In this document: in pieces, positions 1 to 9,390 of the stretch
How the letters are laid out: each line of letters starts with the position of its first letter
How positions within the stretch are numbered: position 1 is the stretch's first letter
Source: Verrucosispora sp. NA02020
GTDB taxonomy: Bacteria > Actinomycetota > Actinomycetes > Mycobacteriales > Micromonosporaceae
Assembly: GCF_013364215.1 (NCBI RefSeq)
Contig: NZ_CP054923.1
Location: 2,294,001 to 2,358,000, forward strand
DNA: 64,000 bases
Reading direction: 5' to 3'
Position numbers and translations under genes: made by a program
Notes under the pieces: generated by a model
The model's database searches: none
Seen by the model: only the letters and a program-made list of their open reading frames with translations
Told to the model about the DNA's origin: nothing

Positions 1-600
1 GGTCACCACGACCGCCCGGGTGGCCGGGGAGATCAACGGCCCGCCTGCGGCATAGCTGTAGGCCGTCGACCCGGCCGGCGTGCTGACCACCACCGCGTCG
101 CAGCGGTAGTAGCCGTAGCGGCGCCCGTCGACGGCCAGGGTGGCGGTGACGAAACCCTGGCCGGGCGCGCGGATCAGCGCGATGTCGTTGAACGCGACCA
201 CGTCGTCGCCGCACACGTCGCAGGCCAGGCAACTGTGCCCCGCCACGGTGTAGTCCCGGGTCAGCAGCCGGTCCAGTGCCGCCGGCACCTCCGGCGGCTC
301 CACCTCGACCAGGAACCCGACCTTGCCCAGGTGCACGCCGAGCACCGGCTTGGGGTCGTTCACGGCCATCCGGAGCGCGCCCAGCATGGTGCCGTCCCCG
401 CCGATGCTGATCAGCACGTCGGAGCGGGCGACGAGGTCCGCCGCCGACATCGCCTGGACCGAGTCGGGGACCCGGTGGCGGTCCTCGACGCGTACGGCCA
501 GGGTGGCGTCGTGCCGGACGGCCCAGGCCGCGATGGTGTCCACCACGGGCGAGGTGTCCCGGGTGGGATGGAGCACCAGCCCGAGCCGGATTCCGTCCAT
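1..600 (-). CDS. nadK: NAD kinase (partial, C-terminus outside window)
   Basis: Phosphorylates NAD to NADP in the cytosol. The frame runs leftward from an ATG at 600 and is still open at base 1, so 200 codons are visible. The NAD-kinase GGDGT motif lies at residues 67-71, an ND pair at 138-139, and the family signature STPAGSTAYS at 173-182, followed by AGGPLISP; together these separate it from diacylglycerol kinases. The N-terminus is short, with the beta-strand LGLVLHP at once, as in actinobacterial enzymes. It is divergent from the glycosyltransferase at 803, with about 200 bases between the two starts, so it is probably not part of the polysaccharide cluster. I translated this frame by hand from the sequence. 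Confidence 0.9.
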   Translation of the reverse strand, partial: MDGIRLGLVLHPTRDTSPVVDTIAAWAVRHDATLAVRVEDRHRVPDSVQAMSAADLVARSDVLISIGGDGTMLGALRMAVNDPKPVLGVHLGKVGFLVEVEPPEVPAALDRLLTRDYTVAGHSCLACDVCGDDVVAFNDIALIRAPGQGFVTATLAVDGRRYGYYRCDAVVVSTPAGSTAYSYAAGGPLISPATRAVVVT

Positions 601-802
601 GTGCTCAGCTCACCACAGTCCGGTCGGTCGCACCGGGCCTACCGGCCCACGTCCGTCAATTGCGTATGCGAGTTCTGTTGCCCGCGATGTGACGACCATT
701 CGCGAATTCGCCTCGCGGTGTCGCCTGTCTGGCATTCGTCGACCACGATGCTATTTTGGCTATTCCGTCTCGACCCCGAACGAATATCGCGGAGGCCGAC
801 GT
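601..802. promoter_or_regulatory. Divergent promoter region, nadK / polysaccharide block 1
   Basis: A 202-base gap between two divergent starts, lower in GC than the flanking genes (for example GATGCTATTTTGGCTATTCC near 748-767). It must hold the promoters of nadK and of the four-gene operon starting at 803. The 11-mer GGTGTCGCCTG at 717-727 recurs at 9306-9316, 85-86 bases upstream of another glycosyltransferase start. GGAGG at 791-795 is the ribosome binding site for the ATG at 803. I cannot assign -35 and -10 boxes with confidence. Confidence 0.5.
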
Positions 803-2122
803 ATGAGTGGTGAGCCGGGCCAGGTTCGCGTTCGAGAGGCGACGTTTCCACCGCCCGGTCGGCAACCGGCGGGTCATGGTGCGAACGGACGCCGTCCCGT
901 CGTGCCGCCGCGCCGACGGGTCGCCCTGGTGACGCACGGACTGCACCGCAACGGCGGGGTGGGCTCGGTGGTCGACTGGCTGTACGAGGGGTTGACCGCC
1001 TCCGGCCGGTACACCGTGGACGTGCACGACCTGGCGACGTCCGTCCGGGACACCGCCAGCCGGCGGTTGCTGGCACCCCGGTCCTGGCGGCGCGCCAGCC
1101 TGCTGCGTCGATGCGACACGGTGCCGCACGAGCGGTACTGGGGCGCCAACGCGGTCGAGGTGGAGGCCATGCGGTACCGGCCCCGGTCGGAGCTGACCGC
1201 CGCGTTGTCCGGATACGACTGCATCCAGGTCGTCTGCGGTACGCCCGCCTGGGCTGCTCCGGTGCTCGCCGCCGGTCCGCCGGTCGTGGTGCAGATGGCG
1301 ACGCTCGTCGCGTGGGAACGGGCCCACCGTCCACTGCGGCCCTGGCGTCCGGCGGACCTCTGGCGCGCGGCGATGACCCGGCTCACCTCCCGGATCGAGC
1401 GGTCGGCGCTCGGCGCGGCGGACGCGGTCCTGGTGGAGAACCAGGTGATCTTCGACTGGGTGGAGTCGCTCGGACTGCCGAACGTGCTGCTCGCGCCCCC
1501 CGGCGTGGACACCGCCCGGTTCGTCCCGTCGCCGTCCGGCTGGCGTGCCGACGGATACCTGCTCTCGGTCTGCCGGCTCGGCGATCCCCGCAAGGGGCTC
1601 GACCGGATGGTCCGGGCCTATACCGAGGCCCTACGACGTCGGCCGGACCTGCCACCGCTCGTCCTCGCCGGCAGGGGGCGCCTCACCCCGGGCGTCGCGG
1701 CGCTCGTCGCGGGGACCGGACTGGGTGATCGGGTCCAGGTACGGGCCGACGTCCCCGCCGACGAACTCGTGGCGTTGTACCAGGGCGCGTCCGTCTTCCT
1801 CCAGACCTCCTACGAGGAGGGACTCGGCCTCTCCGCCGTGGAGGCGATGGCGTGTGGTCTGCCGACGGTGATCACGGCCACCCACGGCGCGCGCGAGTGC
1901 GTCGCCGACGGCCGGACCGGCTGGTTGGTACCCCTCGAACCCGCCGACGAGGTGAGCGACGCCGTCGCGGCCCGGCTGCTGGACATCCTGGACACCTCCG
2001 GTCCGGCGATGGCGGAGGCCGCACGTCGTCGCTGCGAGCGACTCTTCTCCCGCCGGACCGCCCTGCGCCGGTTCACCGACACCTACGATCGCCTGCTGGC
2101 CGACGGGACGGCTGACCGGTGA
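803..2122 (+). CDS. GT4-family glycosyltransferase
   Basis: A retaining GT-B glycosyltransferase of family 4, 439 residues, predicted to add one sugar to the lipid-linked repeat unit at the inner face of the membrane. The N-terminal half opens with VALVTHGLHRNGGVGSVVDW, the glycine-rich loop of GT4 enzymes. The C-terminal half has the nucleotide-sugar site, with DPRKGLDRM and the E-x7-E-like segment EEGLGLSAVEAMACGLP. The open frame extends upstream to 323, but the ATG at 803 is preceded by GGAGG seven bases away and the upstream part has no family similarity. It is the first gene of a four-gene operon linked by GTGA overlaps. Its donor and acceptor cannot be read from sequence. Confidence 0.88.
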   Translation: MSGEPGQVRVREATFPPPGRQPAGHGANGRRPVVPPRRRVALVTHGLHRNGGVGSVVDWLYEGLTASGRYTVDVHDLATSVRDTASRRLLAPRSWRRASLLRRCDTVPHERYWGANAVEVEAMRYRPRSELTAALSGYDCIQVVCGTPAWAAPVLAAGPPVVVQMATLVAWERAHRPLRPWRPADLWRAAMTRLTSRIERSALGAADAVLVENQVIFDWVESLGLPNVLLAPPGVDTARFVPSPSGWRADGYLLSVCRLGDPRKGLDRMVRAYTEALRRRPDLPPLVLAGRGRLTPGVAALVAGTGLGDRVQVRADVPADELVALYQGASVFLQTSYEEGLGLSAVEAMACGLPTVITATHGARECVADGRTGWLVPLEPADEVSDAVAARLLDILDTSGPAMAEAARRRCERLFSRRTALRRFTDTYDRLLADGTADR

Positions 2123-3414
2123 CCTGCTCGACGTCGTACCGCGTGGCCGAGGACCGACCCGCGACTCCGGCGACGGACCCGACGAGGCCCCTGCGCGGCC
2201 GTCGCCGCAAGCTGCCCCGGCTGAACTGGCTCCTGCAACTCTTCCCGGTGAGCACGATGGTGGTGGCCCCGTACGCCGTGCTCGTCGTCCCGATGGCGGT
2301 GCTCAACGGCAATCCGGACCTCGGCTTCATCGTCATGCTGCTGGCCCTGGCATTGCCGGGGTGCCTGCTCGTCGAACTGGCCTTCCTGCGGCGGGTGGGC
2401 CGGCGCGGTGAGTGGCAACGCGGCCTGAACCGGGCCAGTGCCGGTCACCCCCGCCTGTTCACGATCGCCCGGGCGGTGACGCTGGGCAGTGTCTCCGCCG
2501 ACCTCGTCGGCGTCTGGGCCGGTCGTGGCACGATCTTCAGCCAACTCACCGGTGAGGTGGCTTCGTCCCCGGCGGCCATGCTCAGCTCCCTGTTCATGGG
2601 CTGGCGGTACCTCGCCTTCGCCCTGCTGGTCGCGAGCCTGCTCGCCGGACAGGCTGGTCGACTCGCCTGCCTGCGCTGGGCGACCTGTCTCATCGGCACC
2701 CAGGTGGTGGTGGCGGTGACCACCGCGTTGACCGCTCCCCTGATGGGCTACCTGACCTTCGTGGTGGCGCTGGCGGCGCTCTGCGGGTTGCTGCACACCC
2801 GTTTCGTGGTGATCGCCGTCGTCGCGCTGTTCCTGATCTGGCCGACGATGTACGCCGCCCGCAACGAGATCCGGACCGACGGTGGCGTGGCGGTCGACGA
2901 GGAGGTCACCTCCGCCGACCGGCTCCGCTTCGACCTGCAGGTGACCCGCGCGAGCGAGTACGACGTGCCGGTCGACATCGAGCGTCCCGGCCCGTCCGAG
3001 ATTGTGCGGTACGGACTGCTGCCTCGGGCACTCGACCCGGACCGGCCGGCCCTGTCGACCGGCGCGCGGATCAACGAGTATCTCGGTGGGACGTCGACGT
3101 CCGCGTACACCTTCCTCGCGCTCGGCACGATCTACTTCCTCGACGGTCCGTGGGGTGTGGTGGTGTTCTACACCGGTTGGGCGCTCGTCGGGGTCCTGCT
3201 GCTGCGGGCCGGTGGCCCACCCGGACCGATCCGTCTCGCGCTCTTCGGTTTCGTGGTGGCCAGTCCACTGATGTGGTCGAAGGTCTATCCGGAGTCGATG
3301 ATCTCGTTCGTCCAGTTCTCCGTCGCCGCGCTGCCGGTGCTGCTGCTCCTGCGGCTGACCCGGGACCGGACGCCGACGTCGGCGCGAACGCCGCGTACCC
3401 GGCTCCCGACGTGA
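2119..3414 (+). CDS. O-antigen/oligosaccharide polymerase-like membrane protein (Wzy-like)
   Basis: An integral membrane protein of 431 residues with about ten hydrophobic segments and a basic N-terminal tail (RGRRRKLPR). A large hydrophilic loop at about residues 250-330 precedes GTSTSAYTFLALGTIYFLDG. This layout matches Wzy-type repeat-unit polymerases, which join lipid-linked repeats on the outer face of the membrane. The GTG start overlaps the stop of the upstream glycosyltransferase (GTGA), so translation is coupled. It is followed, with the same overlap, by a flippase. Wzy proteins are very divergent, so the call rests on topology and context more than on motifs; a ligase or acyl-transfer role is possible. 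Confidence 0.7.
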   Translation: MTCSTSYRVAEDRPATPATDPTRPLRGRRRKLPRLNWLLQLFPVSTMVVAPYAVLVVPMAVLNGNPDLGFIVMLLALALPGCLLVELAFLRRVGRRGEWQRGLNRASAGHPRLFTIARAVTLGSVSADLVGVWAGRGTIFSQLTGEVASSPAAMLSSLFMGWRYLAFALLVASLLAGQAGRLACLRWATCLIGTQVVVAVTTALTAPLMGYLTFVVALAALCGLLHTRFVVIAVVALFLIWPTMYAARNEIRTDGGVAVDEEVTSADRLRFDLQVTRASEYDVPVDIERPGPSEIVRYGLLPRALDPDRPALSTGARINEYLGGTSTSAYTFLALGTIYFLDGPWGVVVFYTGWALVGVLLLRAGGPPGPIRLALFGFVVASPLMWSKVYPESMISFVQFSVAALPVLLLLRLTRDRTPTSARTPRTRLPT

Positions 3415-4676
3415 CGACCCGCGCGGCGTCGCGGCCCGGCCCGCCGGCCGGGAACGAGATCACCCGGGCGGGCGGGCGGCGGGCGTTCGTCCGGCGCACG
3501 GTGGTGGCGCTGTCGGTGAACGGGCTGTCCAGCGTGGGCAACCTGATGGTGTCGGTGTCCGTCGCGCGCGGTGAGTCGCTGTCGAGACTGGGGCAGTTCG
3601 CCCTGGCCTTCTCGATCTACGTACTCGTCATCGGCCTGGTGCGGACGGCGGTCACCGAGGCGGTGCTGGCCGCGCGGACCGGGCCGGCACGGCACGAGAT
3701 CACGCGGGGGGCGCGTCGGGCAGGTGCCGTCGCCGTGCTGGCCGGGTTGCTCACCGCTGGCACCGGAGTGGTGGTCGGCGCCGACTACCTCACCGTCACC
3801 GGCCTGGCTCTGCCGGGACTGGTGGTCTACGACTACGTCAAGGCGATCAGCATCGGTGTCGGCGGTGCCCGGGTCGCGCTGGCCCAGGAAGGTGTCTGGC
3901 TGGGCTGCACCGCGCTGGCCGTCGGGGCGGCCGTGGTCGCCTCGGTGCCGCCGTTCATGATCTTCGTCTGCTGGGCGTTCTCCGGTGCCGTCATCGGCGT
4001 CGTGGTCGCCCTGCGGCTGCGGTACGACGTGGTGCCCGGCTGGGGGCTCGACCGTCGTGGCACCCGCGTGGCCGCCTCCTTCGCCGCGCAGTTCCTGGTC
4101 ACCACCGGTTCGGCGCAACTGGCTCTGAGCGCGCTGGCCGCCACGGCGGGGGTGGCGGTGGTCGGCGCCCTCGGCGCGGCCCGGACGGTCTTCGGGCCGG
4201 TCACCCTGCTGATGACGACGCTCTCCTCGCTGATCGTGCCGTACCTGGCCCAGACACGTCCGGAGACGGGACGGGCCCGGCTGCGGGTGGCCGGTTCGGT
4301 CGTCGCGCTGACCGTCGGCGTGATGCTCCCGCTGGTGCTGATGGTGTGCCTGTTGCCGGACGACATCGGGCGGGCCGTGCTGGGCGACAACTGGCACGCG
4401 GCCCGTCCGCTGCTGCCGCTGCTCTCCGTCGAGGCGTTGCTGGCCCCCATCGCCCTCGTCGCCTTCGCCGGGCACCGGGTGGCCCACGCCGGTGGGCGCG
4501 CGTTGGCGATCGGTGTGGTCCTCGGACCGCTGCGGATCGCGACGATCGTCGCCGGTGGTGTCCTGTTCGGAGCCGGTGGCGCAGCCGGCGCCCTGGCCGT
4601 ACTCGCCCTGGTCAGCGCCGTGTGCTGGTGGTCCAGCTATCTGCGGCTGGGCGGGCGGAAGGGAGTTGTGCGGTGA
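3411..4676 (+). CDS. Wzx-like polysaccharide flippase (MOP/MATE superfamily)
   Basis: A polytopic membrane protein of 421 residues with roughly twelve hydrophobic segments, like the oligosaccharide flippases that move undecaprenyl-linked repeats across the membrane. The N-terminal VVALSVNGLSSVGNLMVSVS and the mid-protein segment around GALGAARTVFGPV are typical of the family. I chose the GTG at 3411, which overlaps the preceding stop; the open frame extends to 3150 but that part lies over the polymerase gene. The gene ends in a GTGA overlap with the pyruvyltransferase. A second flippase-like gene lies at 17677-19155, so the cluster may serve two products or be a merger of two loci. Confidence 0.78.
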   Translation: MTTRAASRPGPPAGNEITRAGGRRAFVRRTVVALSVNGLSSVGNLMVSVSVARGESLSRLGQFALAFSIYVLVIGLVRTAVTEAVLAARTGPARHEITRGARRAGAVAVLAGLLTAGTGVVVGADYLTVTGLALPGLVVYDYVKAISIGVGGARVALAQEGVWLGCTALAVGAAVVASVPPFMIFVCWAFSGAVIGVVVALRLRYDVVPGWGLDRRGTRVAASFAAQFLVTTGSAQLALSALAATAGVAVVGALGAARTVFGPVTLLMTTLSSLIVPYLAQTRPETGRARLRVAGSVVALTVGVMLPLVLMVCLLPDDIGRAVLGDNWHAARPLLPLLSVEALLAPIALVAFAGHRVAHAGGRALAIGVVLGPLRIATIVAGGVLFGAGGAAGALAVLALVSAVCWWSSYLRLGGRKGVVR

Positions 4677-5854
4677 CCCGTACAGTCGGACTGGTCTGCC
4701 TCGGTGAGGCCGGCAACTTCGGTGACGACCTGATCCTGATCGCCGCGGTGGCCGCCGCCGGCGAGGTGGACGAGGAGACCGAGGTGCGATATCTCAGCTT
4801 CGGTCGCCCCATCGACTGGACGGCGATCTCGGCCCGGCTCGGTGCCGCACTGCGCCCGCGACCGGTGCGTCCGGGACGGGACCTGCCCGGTTCCCGCCGC
4901 AGCGAACTGAGCTTCCAGGGCTGCCACGCGGTGCTGTTCGGCGGCGGTGGTCTGCTCCAGACCAGCCACCATCCGCACACCCCCTACCGGTGGCTGAGTT
5001 TCCTGCCCCGACACCTGCCGGCGGTGCCGGTGCTCGCCGTCGGACTCGGACTCGGCCCGCTCAGCGCGGACTGGGAACACCGGCTGCGGGCACTCGGTTC
5101 CCCGTTCGACGAGTGCTATCTGCGCGACGGCGACTCGGTGACCCTGGCGGAGCAGCGGCTGGGGTGGCGGGCCCGGCGCTGCCGGGACTTCGTCGACCGG
5201 ACCTTCCTGGACGGGTTGGGGGTACGCCCCGCGGCCGCGCCCGACCGCCCGAAGGTGCTGGGTGTGGCGCTGCGACGGTGGCCGGGGCTGGACGTGACCG
5301 TCACCGCCCGCCACGTGGCCCGGGTCGCCGAGCGGTACGGCGTCGACGCGGTGCGCCTCTTCGTCCTGGAGGCGGGGACCGGGGGACCCGACGTGACCTT
5401 CACCGAACAGGTGCGCCGGCACCTGGCCGGCGCAGACGCGACGGTGCTGCCGTACGAGGGCGTGGACCTGCTCGACTTCGCCGCCGCGATGGCCGAGTGC
5501 ACGGTCGCCGTCTCGATGAAGCTGCATTCGAGCGCGCTCTGGGCAGCCCTGGACGTGCCGATCCTGCCCATCTCGTACGCGCCGAAGACGGCGGCCTTCT
5601 TCGACCGTCCCTTCGACGGGCTGCGGATCTACGACCGGGTGCTGCCGCCCGCCGTCGACCCGGACGCGGTGCCACGGGCGGCCGAGGTGGTCGGACCGTG
5701 GTTGCGGCGGGCGTTCGCCGGGCGGGTGCCCGGCACCCGCGCGATGTTGAGCACCGGGGACAGGCTCAGGTTCCAGACCTCCGGCACGGCGGTCAACATC
5801 TACCGGCGTCTCGGTCGTACGGTCCGGAGCACGATCGGCGCCGGCTCGCGGTAG
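4673..5854 (+). CDS. Polysaccharide pyruvyl transferase family protein
   Basis: 393 residues. Predicted to transfer pyruvate from phosphoenolpyruvate onto a sugar as a 4,6- or 3,4-ketal, adding negative charge to the polymer. The N-terminus LVCLGEAGNFGDDLI has the GNxGDD motif of the CsaB/PS_pyruv_trans family. The middle has FGGGGLLQ, and the C-terminal half has AVSMKLHSSALWAA, which corresponds to the conserved SxRLH region (here MKLH). The GTG start overlaps the flippase stop. The C-terminal 40 residues look like a basic extension of unclear role. It is the last gene of the operon at 803-5854 and faces the convergent aminotransferase gene 33 bases away. Confidence 0.85.
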   Translation: MTRTVGLVCLGEAGNFGDDLILIAAVAAAGEVDEETEVRYLSFGRPIDWTAISARLGAALRPRPVRPGRDLPGSRRSELSFQGCHAVLFGGGGLLQTSHHPHTPYRWLSFLPRHLPAVPVLAVGLGLGPLSADWEHRLRALGSPFDECYLRDGDSVTLAEQRLGWRARRCRDFVDRTFLDGLGVRPAAAPDRPKVLGVALRRWPGLDVTVTARHVARVAERYGVDAVRLFVLEAGTGGPDVTFTEQVRRHLAGADATVLPYEGVDLLDFAAAMAECTVAVSMKLHSSALWAALDVPILPISYAPKTAAFFDRPFDGLRIYDRVLPPAVDPDAVPRAAEVVGPWLRRAFAGRVPGTRAMLSTGDRLRFQTSGTAVNIYRRLGRTVRSTIGAGSR

Positions 5855-5887
5855 CCTGCGCCGATCGTCCCGGCCGGATCCGGGCGC

Positions 5888-7003
5888 TCAGTCGGCCAGG
5901 GCGGCGCGGACCCGCTCCACCACCGTCTTGACCTCCGCCTCGCCCAGTTCCGCGTGGGTGGGCAGGTTGATGCCCCGACGGCTGAGGTCGGTGGTCACCG
6001 GGCAGTCCGCCGCCGGATCGTGGTGTGCGGGCAACTCGGGGATCGGCACGAAGAAGGGTCGGGTCTCGACTCCGCGCCGGTCGAGCGCGCGGGCCAGCGC
6101 GTCCCGCGACGTGGCGTCGCCCTCGGCACCGACCAGGAACGCGGCCATCCACGCCCCCCGGCGTACCCCGGGCAGCACCGGTTGGCGGGTCAGCGCCGGC
6201 TCGTCGGCCAACTGCTCCTCGTAGCCGGTGATCACCCGGTCGCGCCGGGCGATGATCTCGTCGGCCCGGTCGAGCTGGGCGCAGAGCAACGCCGCGCTCA
6301 GGTTGGTCATCCGGTAGTTGTAGCCCAGCACCGGGAAGTAGTAGCGGCGGTGCGGGTCCATGCCCTGGTTGCGCAGCAGACGCATCCGGTCGGCCAGGGC
6401 GTCGTCGGAGGTGGTCACGCAGCCACCCTCGCCCGAGGTGATCACCTTGTTGCCGAAGAACGAGAACGTGGTGACGTCGGCCAGCGACCCGGTGGGATGC
6501 CCGTCGAGCGTGGCGCCGAACGACTCGGCCGCGTCGGCGACCAGGAGCAGCCCGTGCCGGTGGCAGAGATCGCGCAGGGCGGGGTAGTCGGCCGGGTGGC
6601 CGTACAGGTCGACGGCGATGACCGCCCGGGTACGCGGGCCGATCGCCGCGCGGACGGCGGCCGGGTCGACGCACCAGCTCTGTGGCAGCACGTCCACGCA
6701 GACCGCGCGGGCACCGCAGTACGCGACCGCGTTCGCCGTCGCCACGTAGGTCAGTGCCGGGACGATCACCTCGTCGCCCGGCCCGATGCCGGCGGCGGCG
6801 AGCGCGAGGTGCAGGGCCACCGTGCCGTTGCCGGTGGAGACGGCGGCGTCCACGCCGCAGCGGCGCGCGAAGCGTTCCTCGAACTCCCGCAGGTAGGGGC
6901 CGTGCGACGAGATCCAGCCGCTCCGGATCGCGTCGACGACGTAGCGCTCCTCCAACTCGGTGATGCTGGGCCGGGCGACCGGGAAGCGCTCCGGCGCGCT
7001 CAC
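5888..7003 (-). CDS. GDP-perosamine synthase-like aminotransferase (DegT/DnrJ/EryC1/StrS)
   Basis: A PLP-dependent sugar aminotransferase of 371 residues. Residues 12-37 (PSITELEERY ... SGWISSHGPYL) and the C-terminal GYNYRMTNLSAAL closely follow GDP-perosamine synthases. DAAE at 157-160 and the lysine in SFFGNKVITSGEGG (Lys186), which should form the PLP Schiff base, are intact. It is expected to convert GDP-4-keto-6-deoxymannose, made by the Gmd encoded at 8199-9212, to GDP-perosamine. The GTG start overlaps the stop of the upstream glycosyltransferase gene, so the operon runs gmd, GT, aminotransferase. Other C4-ketosugar aminotransferases remain possible, but Gmd in the same operon favours perosamine. 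Confidence 0.88.
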   Translation of the reverse strand: MSAPERFPVARPSITELEERYVVDAIRSGWISSHGPYLREFEERFARRCGVDAAVSTGNGTVALHLALAAAGIGPGDEVIVPALTYVATANAVAYCGARAVCVDVLPQSWCVDPAAVRAAIGPRTRAVIAVDLYGHPADYPALRDLCHRHGLLLVADAAESFGATLDGHPTGSLADVTTFSFFGNKVITSGEGGCVTTSDDALADRMRLLRNQGMDPHRRYYFPVLGYNYRMTNLSAALLCAQLDRADEIIARRDRVITGYEEQLADEPALTRQPVLPGVRRGAWMAAFLVGAEGDATSRDALARALDRRGVETRPFFVPIPELPAHHDPAADCPVTTDLSRRGINLPTHAELGEAEVKTVVERVRAALAD

Positions 7004-8202
7004 GACACCACCTCCGGATCGAGGGCGGTGGCGAACGCGGACCGGGGCACCGGGCCGGGCTGCCCGTCCGCCGCCCAGCGCAGCACGTCCAGGTAGTCGC
7101 GGCCGGTGGCCGCCCAGGTGCGGGTGGCGAGCCGACCGTCGGCCCGGCGGGACGCGGCGGCGTAGTGCGCGCGGTCGTCCGACAGCCGGCGGACCGCGTC
7201 GGCCAGCGAGGACGGGTCGGTGGCCCGGAACACCGCCGCCTGCGCCCCGGTGAACTCCAGTTGGGCCAGCAGCGGTTCGGCGTCGGCACAGGCCACCGGC
7301 AGCCCCCAACTGAACGCCTCCAGCATCGTCCCGCTGGCCGCCTCCCAGAGCGAGGGCACCACCACCGCGTCGGCGCGGGCGTAGAGCGCGTTGAGGTCGT
7401 CCAGGCTGACGAAGCCGGGGAACGACACCCGGCCGCGCAGGTCCGGCTGGGCGGCCCGCGCGAGCAGGCGACTCGCCTCGGGCTCGACGAGCGGCCCCGG
7501 ACAGACCAGGCGGTACTCCGGCAGCAGTGCCATCGCCTCCAGCAGCGTCGCGTGGTTCTTGTGCGTCGCGGTCGACGACGGATAGATGAGCAGGCCCGGT
7601 TCGGGTCGGGCGCTCGCGCGCTCCGGCGCGGGCTGGAAGGTGGGCGTCGGGATGAGCACGGTGCGCTGCGCCGCCTCCGGGAACAGGCGCAGCGCCTGCC
7701 GGTACGGGTGCGGCCAGGTCACCACGACGGCGCTGGCCCTCGCCACGTTCTCGCGGACCACGGCCGCGTACCCGGGGGAGTGGAAGTCGGCGTGCAGGTG
7801 CCGCAGGTCGTGCAGGACGACCACCGACCTGCCGGACCCGGTGGGCGCACAGTGGAACGGGTACAACGTCACGTCCGCGCCCGACGACGGCGGTTCGGAG
7901 CGCTGACGCAGCAGGTTGACCGTCCGCCGGACGGTCACCGAGTTGCGGACCCGGGTCGGGGTCCAGCGCCGCAGCAACTGTCCGGCCGGGTTGTCCGACC
8001 GCAGCGGCTGGGCCACCTCGGTCCAGTCGATCCGGTCGGTGGGCAGGTGCCCGCGCCACTGGTCCAGGGTGCCGCGCAGGACGGTGACCCGCAGGTCGCA
8101 GGAGTCGTCGGCGGCCATCCCGGCCAGCAGGCCGTACGCGAACGCCTCGACACCGGCCGCGTGGCCGGGCCGGATCGGGGTGGCCTCGACGGTGACCCTC
8201 AT
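7000..8202 (-). CDS. GT4-family glycosyltransferase
   Basis: 400 residues, GT-B fold, family 4. The N-terminus [21 protein letters not shown] contains the donor/acceptor glycine loop. The C-terminal domain has [18 protein letters not shown], a typical entry strand, then [25 protein letters not shown] with the E-x7-E pair. The ATG at 8202 overlaps the stop of gmd (ATGA), which fixes the start; upstream extension of the frame to 8748 lies inside gmd. Lying between gmd and the perosamine-synthase-like gene, it is a good candidate for the enzyme that transfers the GDP-sugar made by its neighbours, although this is inference from order only. Confidence 0.87.
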   Translation of the reverse strand: MRVTVEATPIRPGHAAGVEAFAYGLLAGMAADDSCDLRVTVLRGTLDQWRGHLPTDRIDWTEVAQPLRSDNPAGQLLRRWTPTRVRNSVTVRRTVNLLRQRSEPPSSGADVTLYPFHCAPTGSGRSVVVLHDLRHLHADFHSPGYAAVVRENVARASAVVVTWPHPYRQALRLFPEAAQRTVLIPTPTFQPAPERASARPEPGLLIYPSSTATHKNHATLLEAMALLPEYRLVCPGPLVEPEASRLLARAAQPDLRGRVSFPGFVSLDDLNALYARADAVVVPSLWEAASGTMLEAFSWGLPVACADAEPLLAQLEFTGAQAAVFRATDPSSLADAVRRLSDDRAHYAAASRRADGRLATRTWAATGRDYLDVLRWAADGQPGPVPRSAFATALDPEVVS

Positions 8203-9212
8203 CGGTCCACCCGCACCAGACGTCCCATCCGTTCGTCCTCGAGCAGTTGACGGTCGGCGTCGACCATCACCCGCACCAGGTCCCCGAAGAGGGTCTTGGG
8301 TGCCCAGCCGAGGCGGCGGCGGGCCTTGCCGTAGTCGCCGATCAGGGCGTCGACCTCGGCGGGCCGGTAGTAGGCCGGGTCGATCTCGACGTACTGCTCC
8401 CAGTCCAGGCCCACCTGGTCGAAGGCAGCCTCGACGAACTGGCGGACGGTGTGTCCCTCGCCGGTGGCGACCACGTAGTCGTCCGGGCTGTCCTGTTGCA
8501 GGGCCAGCCACATCGCCTCGACGTACTCCGGGGCGTAGCCCCAGTCCCGTACCGCGTCGAGGTTGCCCAGGTAGAGCCGGTCCTGAAGGCCCGCCTCGAT
8601 GCGGGCGACCGCTCGGGTGACCTTGCGGGTGACGAAGTTCTCGCCGCGCCGGGGGCTCTCGTGGTTGAACAGGATGCCGTTGACGCAGAACATGTCCCAC
8701 GACTCGCGGTAGTTCACCGCCGACCAGTACGCGTAGACCTTGGCGCACGCGTACGGACTGCGCGGGTGGAACGGTGTCTCCTCGCGCTGCGGGGGCGGCG
8801 TCGAGCCGAACATCTCCGAGGAGGACGCTTGGTAGTAGCGGCAGTCGATGCCGGCGGCGCGGACGGCCTCCAGCATGTGCAGGGCGCCGAGCGCGGTGAC
8901 GTCGGCCGTGTAGCCGGGGATGTCGAAGGAGACCCGGACGTGGCTCTGCGCGCCGAGGTTGTAGATCTCGTCCGGCCGGACGTCGCGGATCAGCGAGGTC
9001 AGCGTGGCCGGGTCGGTGAGGTCACCGTAGTGCAGGAACAAGCGGGCGTCCGAGTTGCGCGGGTGCACGTCGATGCGGTCGAGCCGATCGGTGTTGAACG
9101 ACGACGAGCGCCGTTTGATCCCGTGCACCGTGTATCCCTTGTCGAGCAGGAACTCGGTCAGGTAACTGCCGTCCTGCCCGGTGATTCCGGATATGAGTGC
9201 CACTCGTGACAT
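8199..9212 (-). CDS. gmd: GDP-mannose 4,6-dehydratase
   Basis: Converts GDP-D-mannose to GDP-4-keto-6-deoxy-D-mannose in the cytosol. The 337 residues begin with [12 protein letters not shown] (NADP-binding GITGQDG at 9-15). The SDR active site is complete, with the SSEMFG segment around 131-136 and Tyr154/Lys158 in [25 protein letters not shown] is characteristic of GMD. AGGGG lies five bases before the ATG at 9212. It is the first gene of the leftward operon gmd-GT-aminotransferase and is divergent from the glycosyltransferase at 9391. No fucose synthase (GMER) was found in the window, so the product probably goes to perosamine or D-rhamnose chemistry. Confidence 0.95.
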   Translation of the reverse strand: MSRVALISGITGQDGSYLTEFLLDKGYTVHGIKRRSSSFNTDRLDRIDVHPRNSDARLFLHYGDLTDPATLTSLIRDVRPDEIYNLGAQSHVRVSFDIPGYTADVTALGALHMLEAVRAAGIDCRYYQASSSEMFGSTPPPQREETPFHPRSPYACAKVYAYWSAVNYRESWDMFCVNGILFNHESPRRGENFVTRKVTRAVARIEAGLQDRLYLGNLDAVRDWGYAPEYVEAMWLALQQDSPDDYVVATGEGHTVRQFVEAAFDQVGLDWEQYVEIDPAYYRPAEVDALIGDYGKARRRLGWAPKTLFGDLVRVMVDADRQLLEDERMGRLVRVDR

Positions 9213-9390
9213 TAAGTCCCCTAGTGCTGTGTCGGCGGTGTGGTCGCCTGGCTTTTATAGCGTTTTTCGGGGTCTGGATTTCCTGTTTACGCATACTGTT
9301 CGGAAGGTGTCGCCTGCCGCCTTCGGCAGTCACCGCTAAAGCGTTCGATCGTTGGGCCAAGCAGTCCCGTGCGCCGGCGAGGAGCTGAAG
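9213..9390. promoter_or_regulatory. Divergent promoter region, gmd / glycosyltransferase
   Basis: 178 bases between two divergent starts, clearly richer in AT than the genes (for example GGCTTTTATAGCGTTTTTCG near 9250-9269). It should contain the promoters of the gmd operon and of the glycosyltransferase at 9391. GGTGTCGCCTG at 9306-9316 is identical to 717-727 and lies at nearly the same distance from its start codon. Confidence 0.5.
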
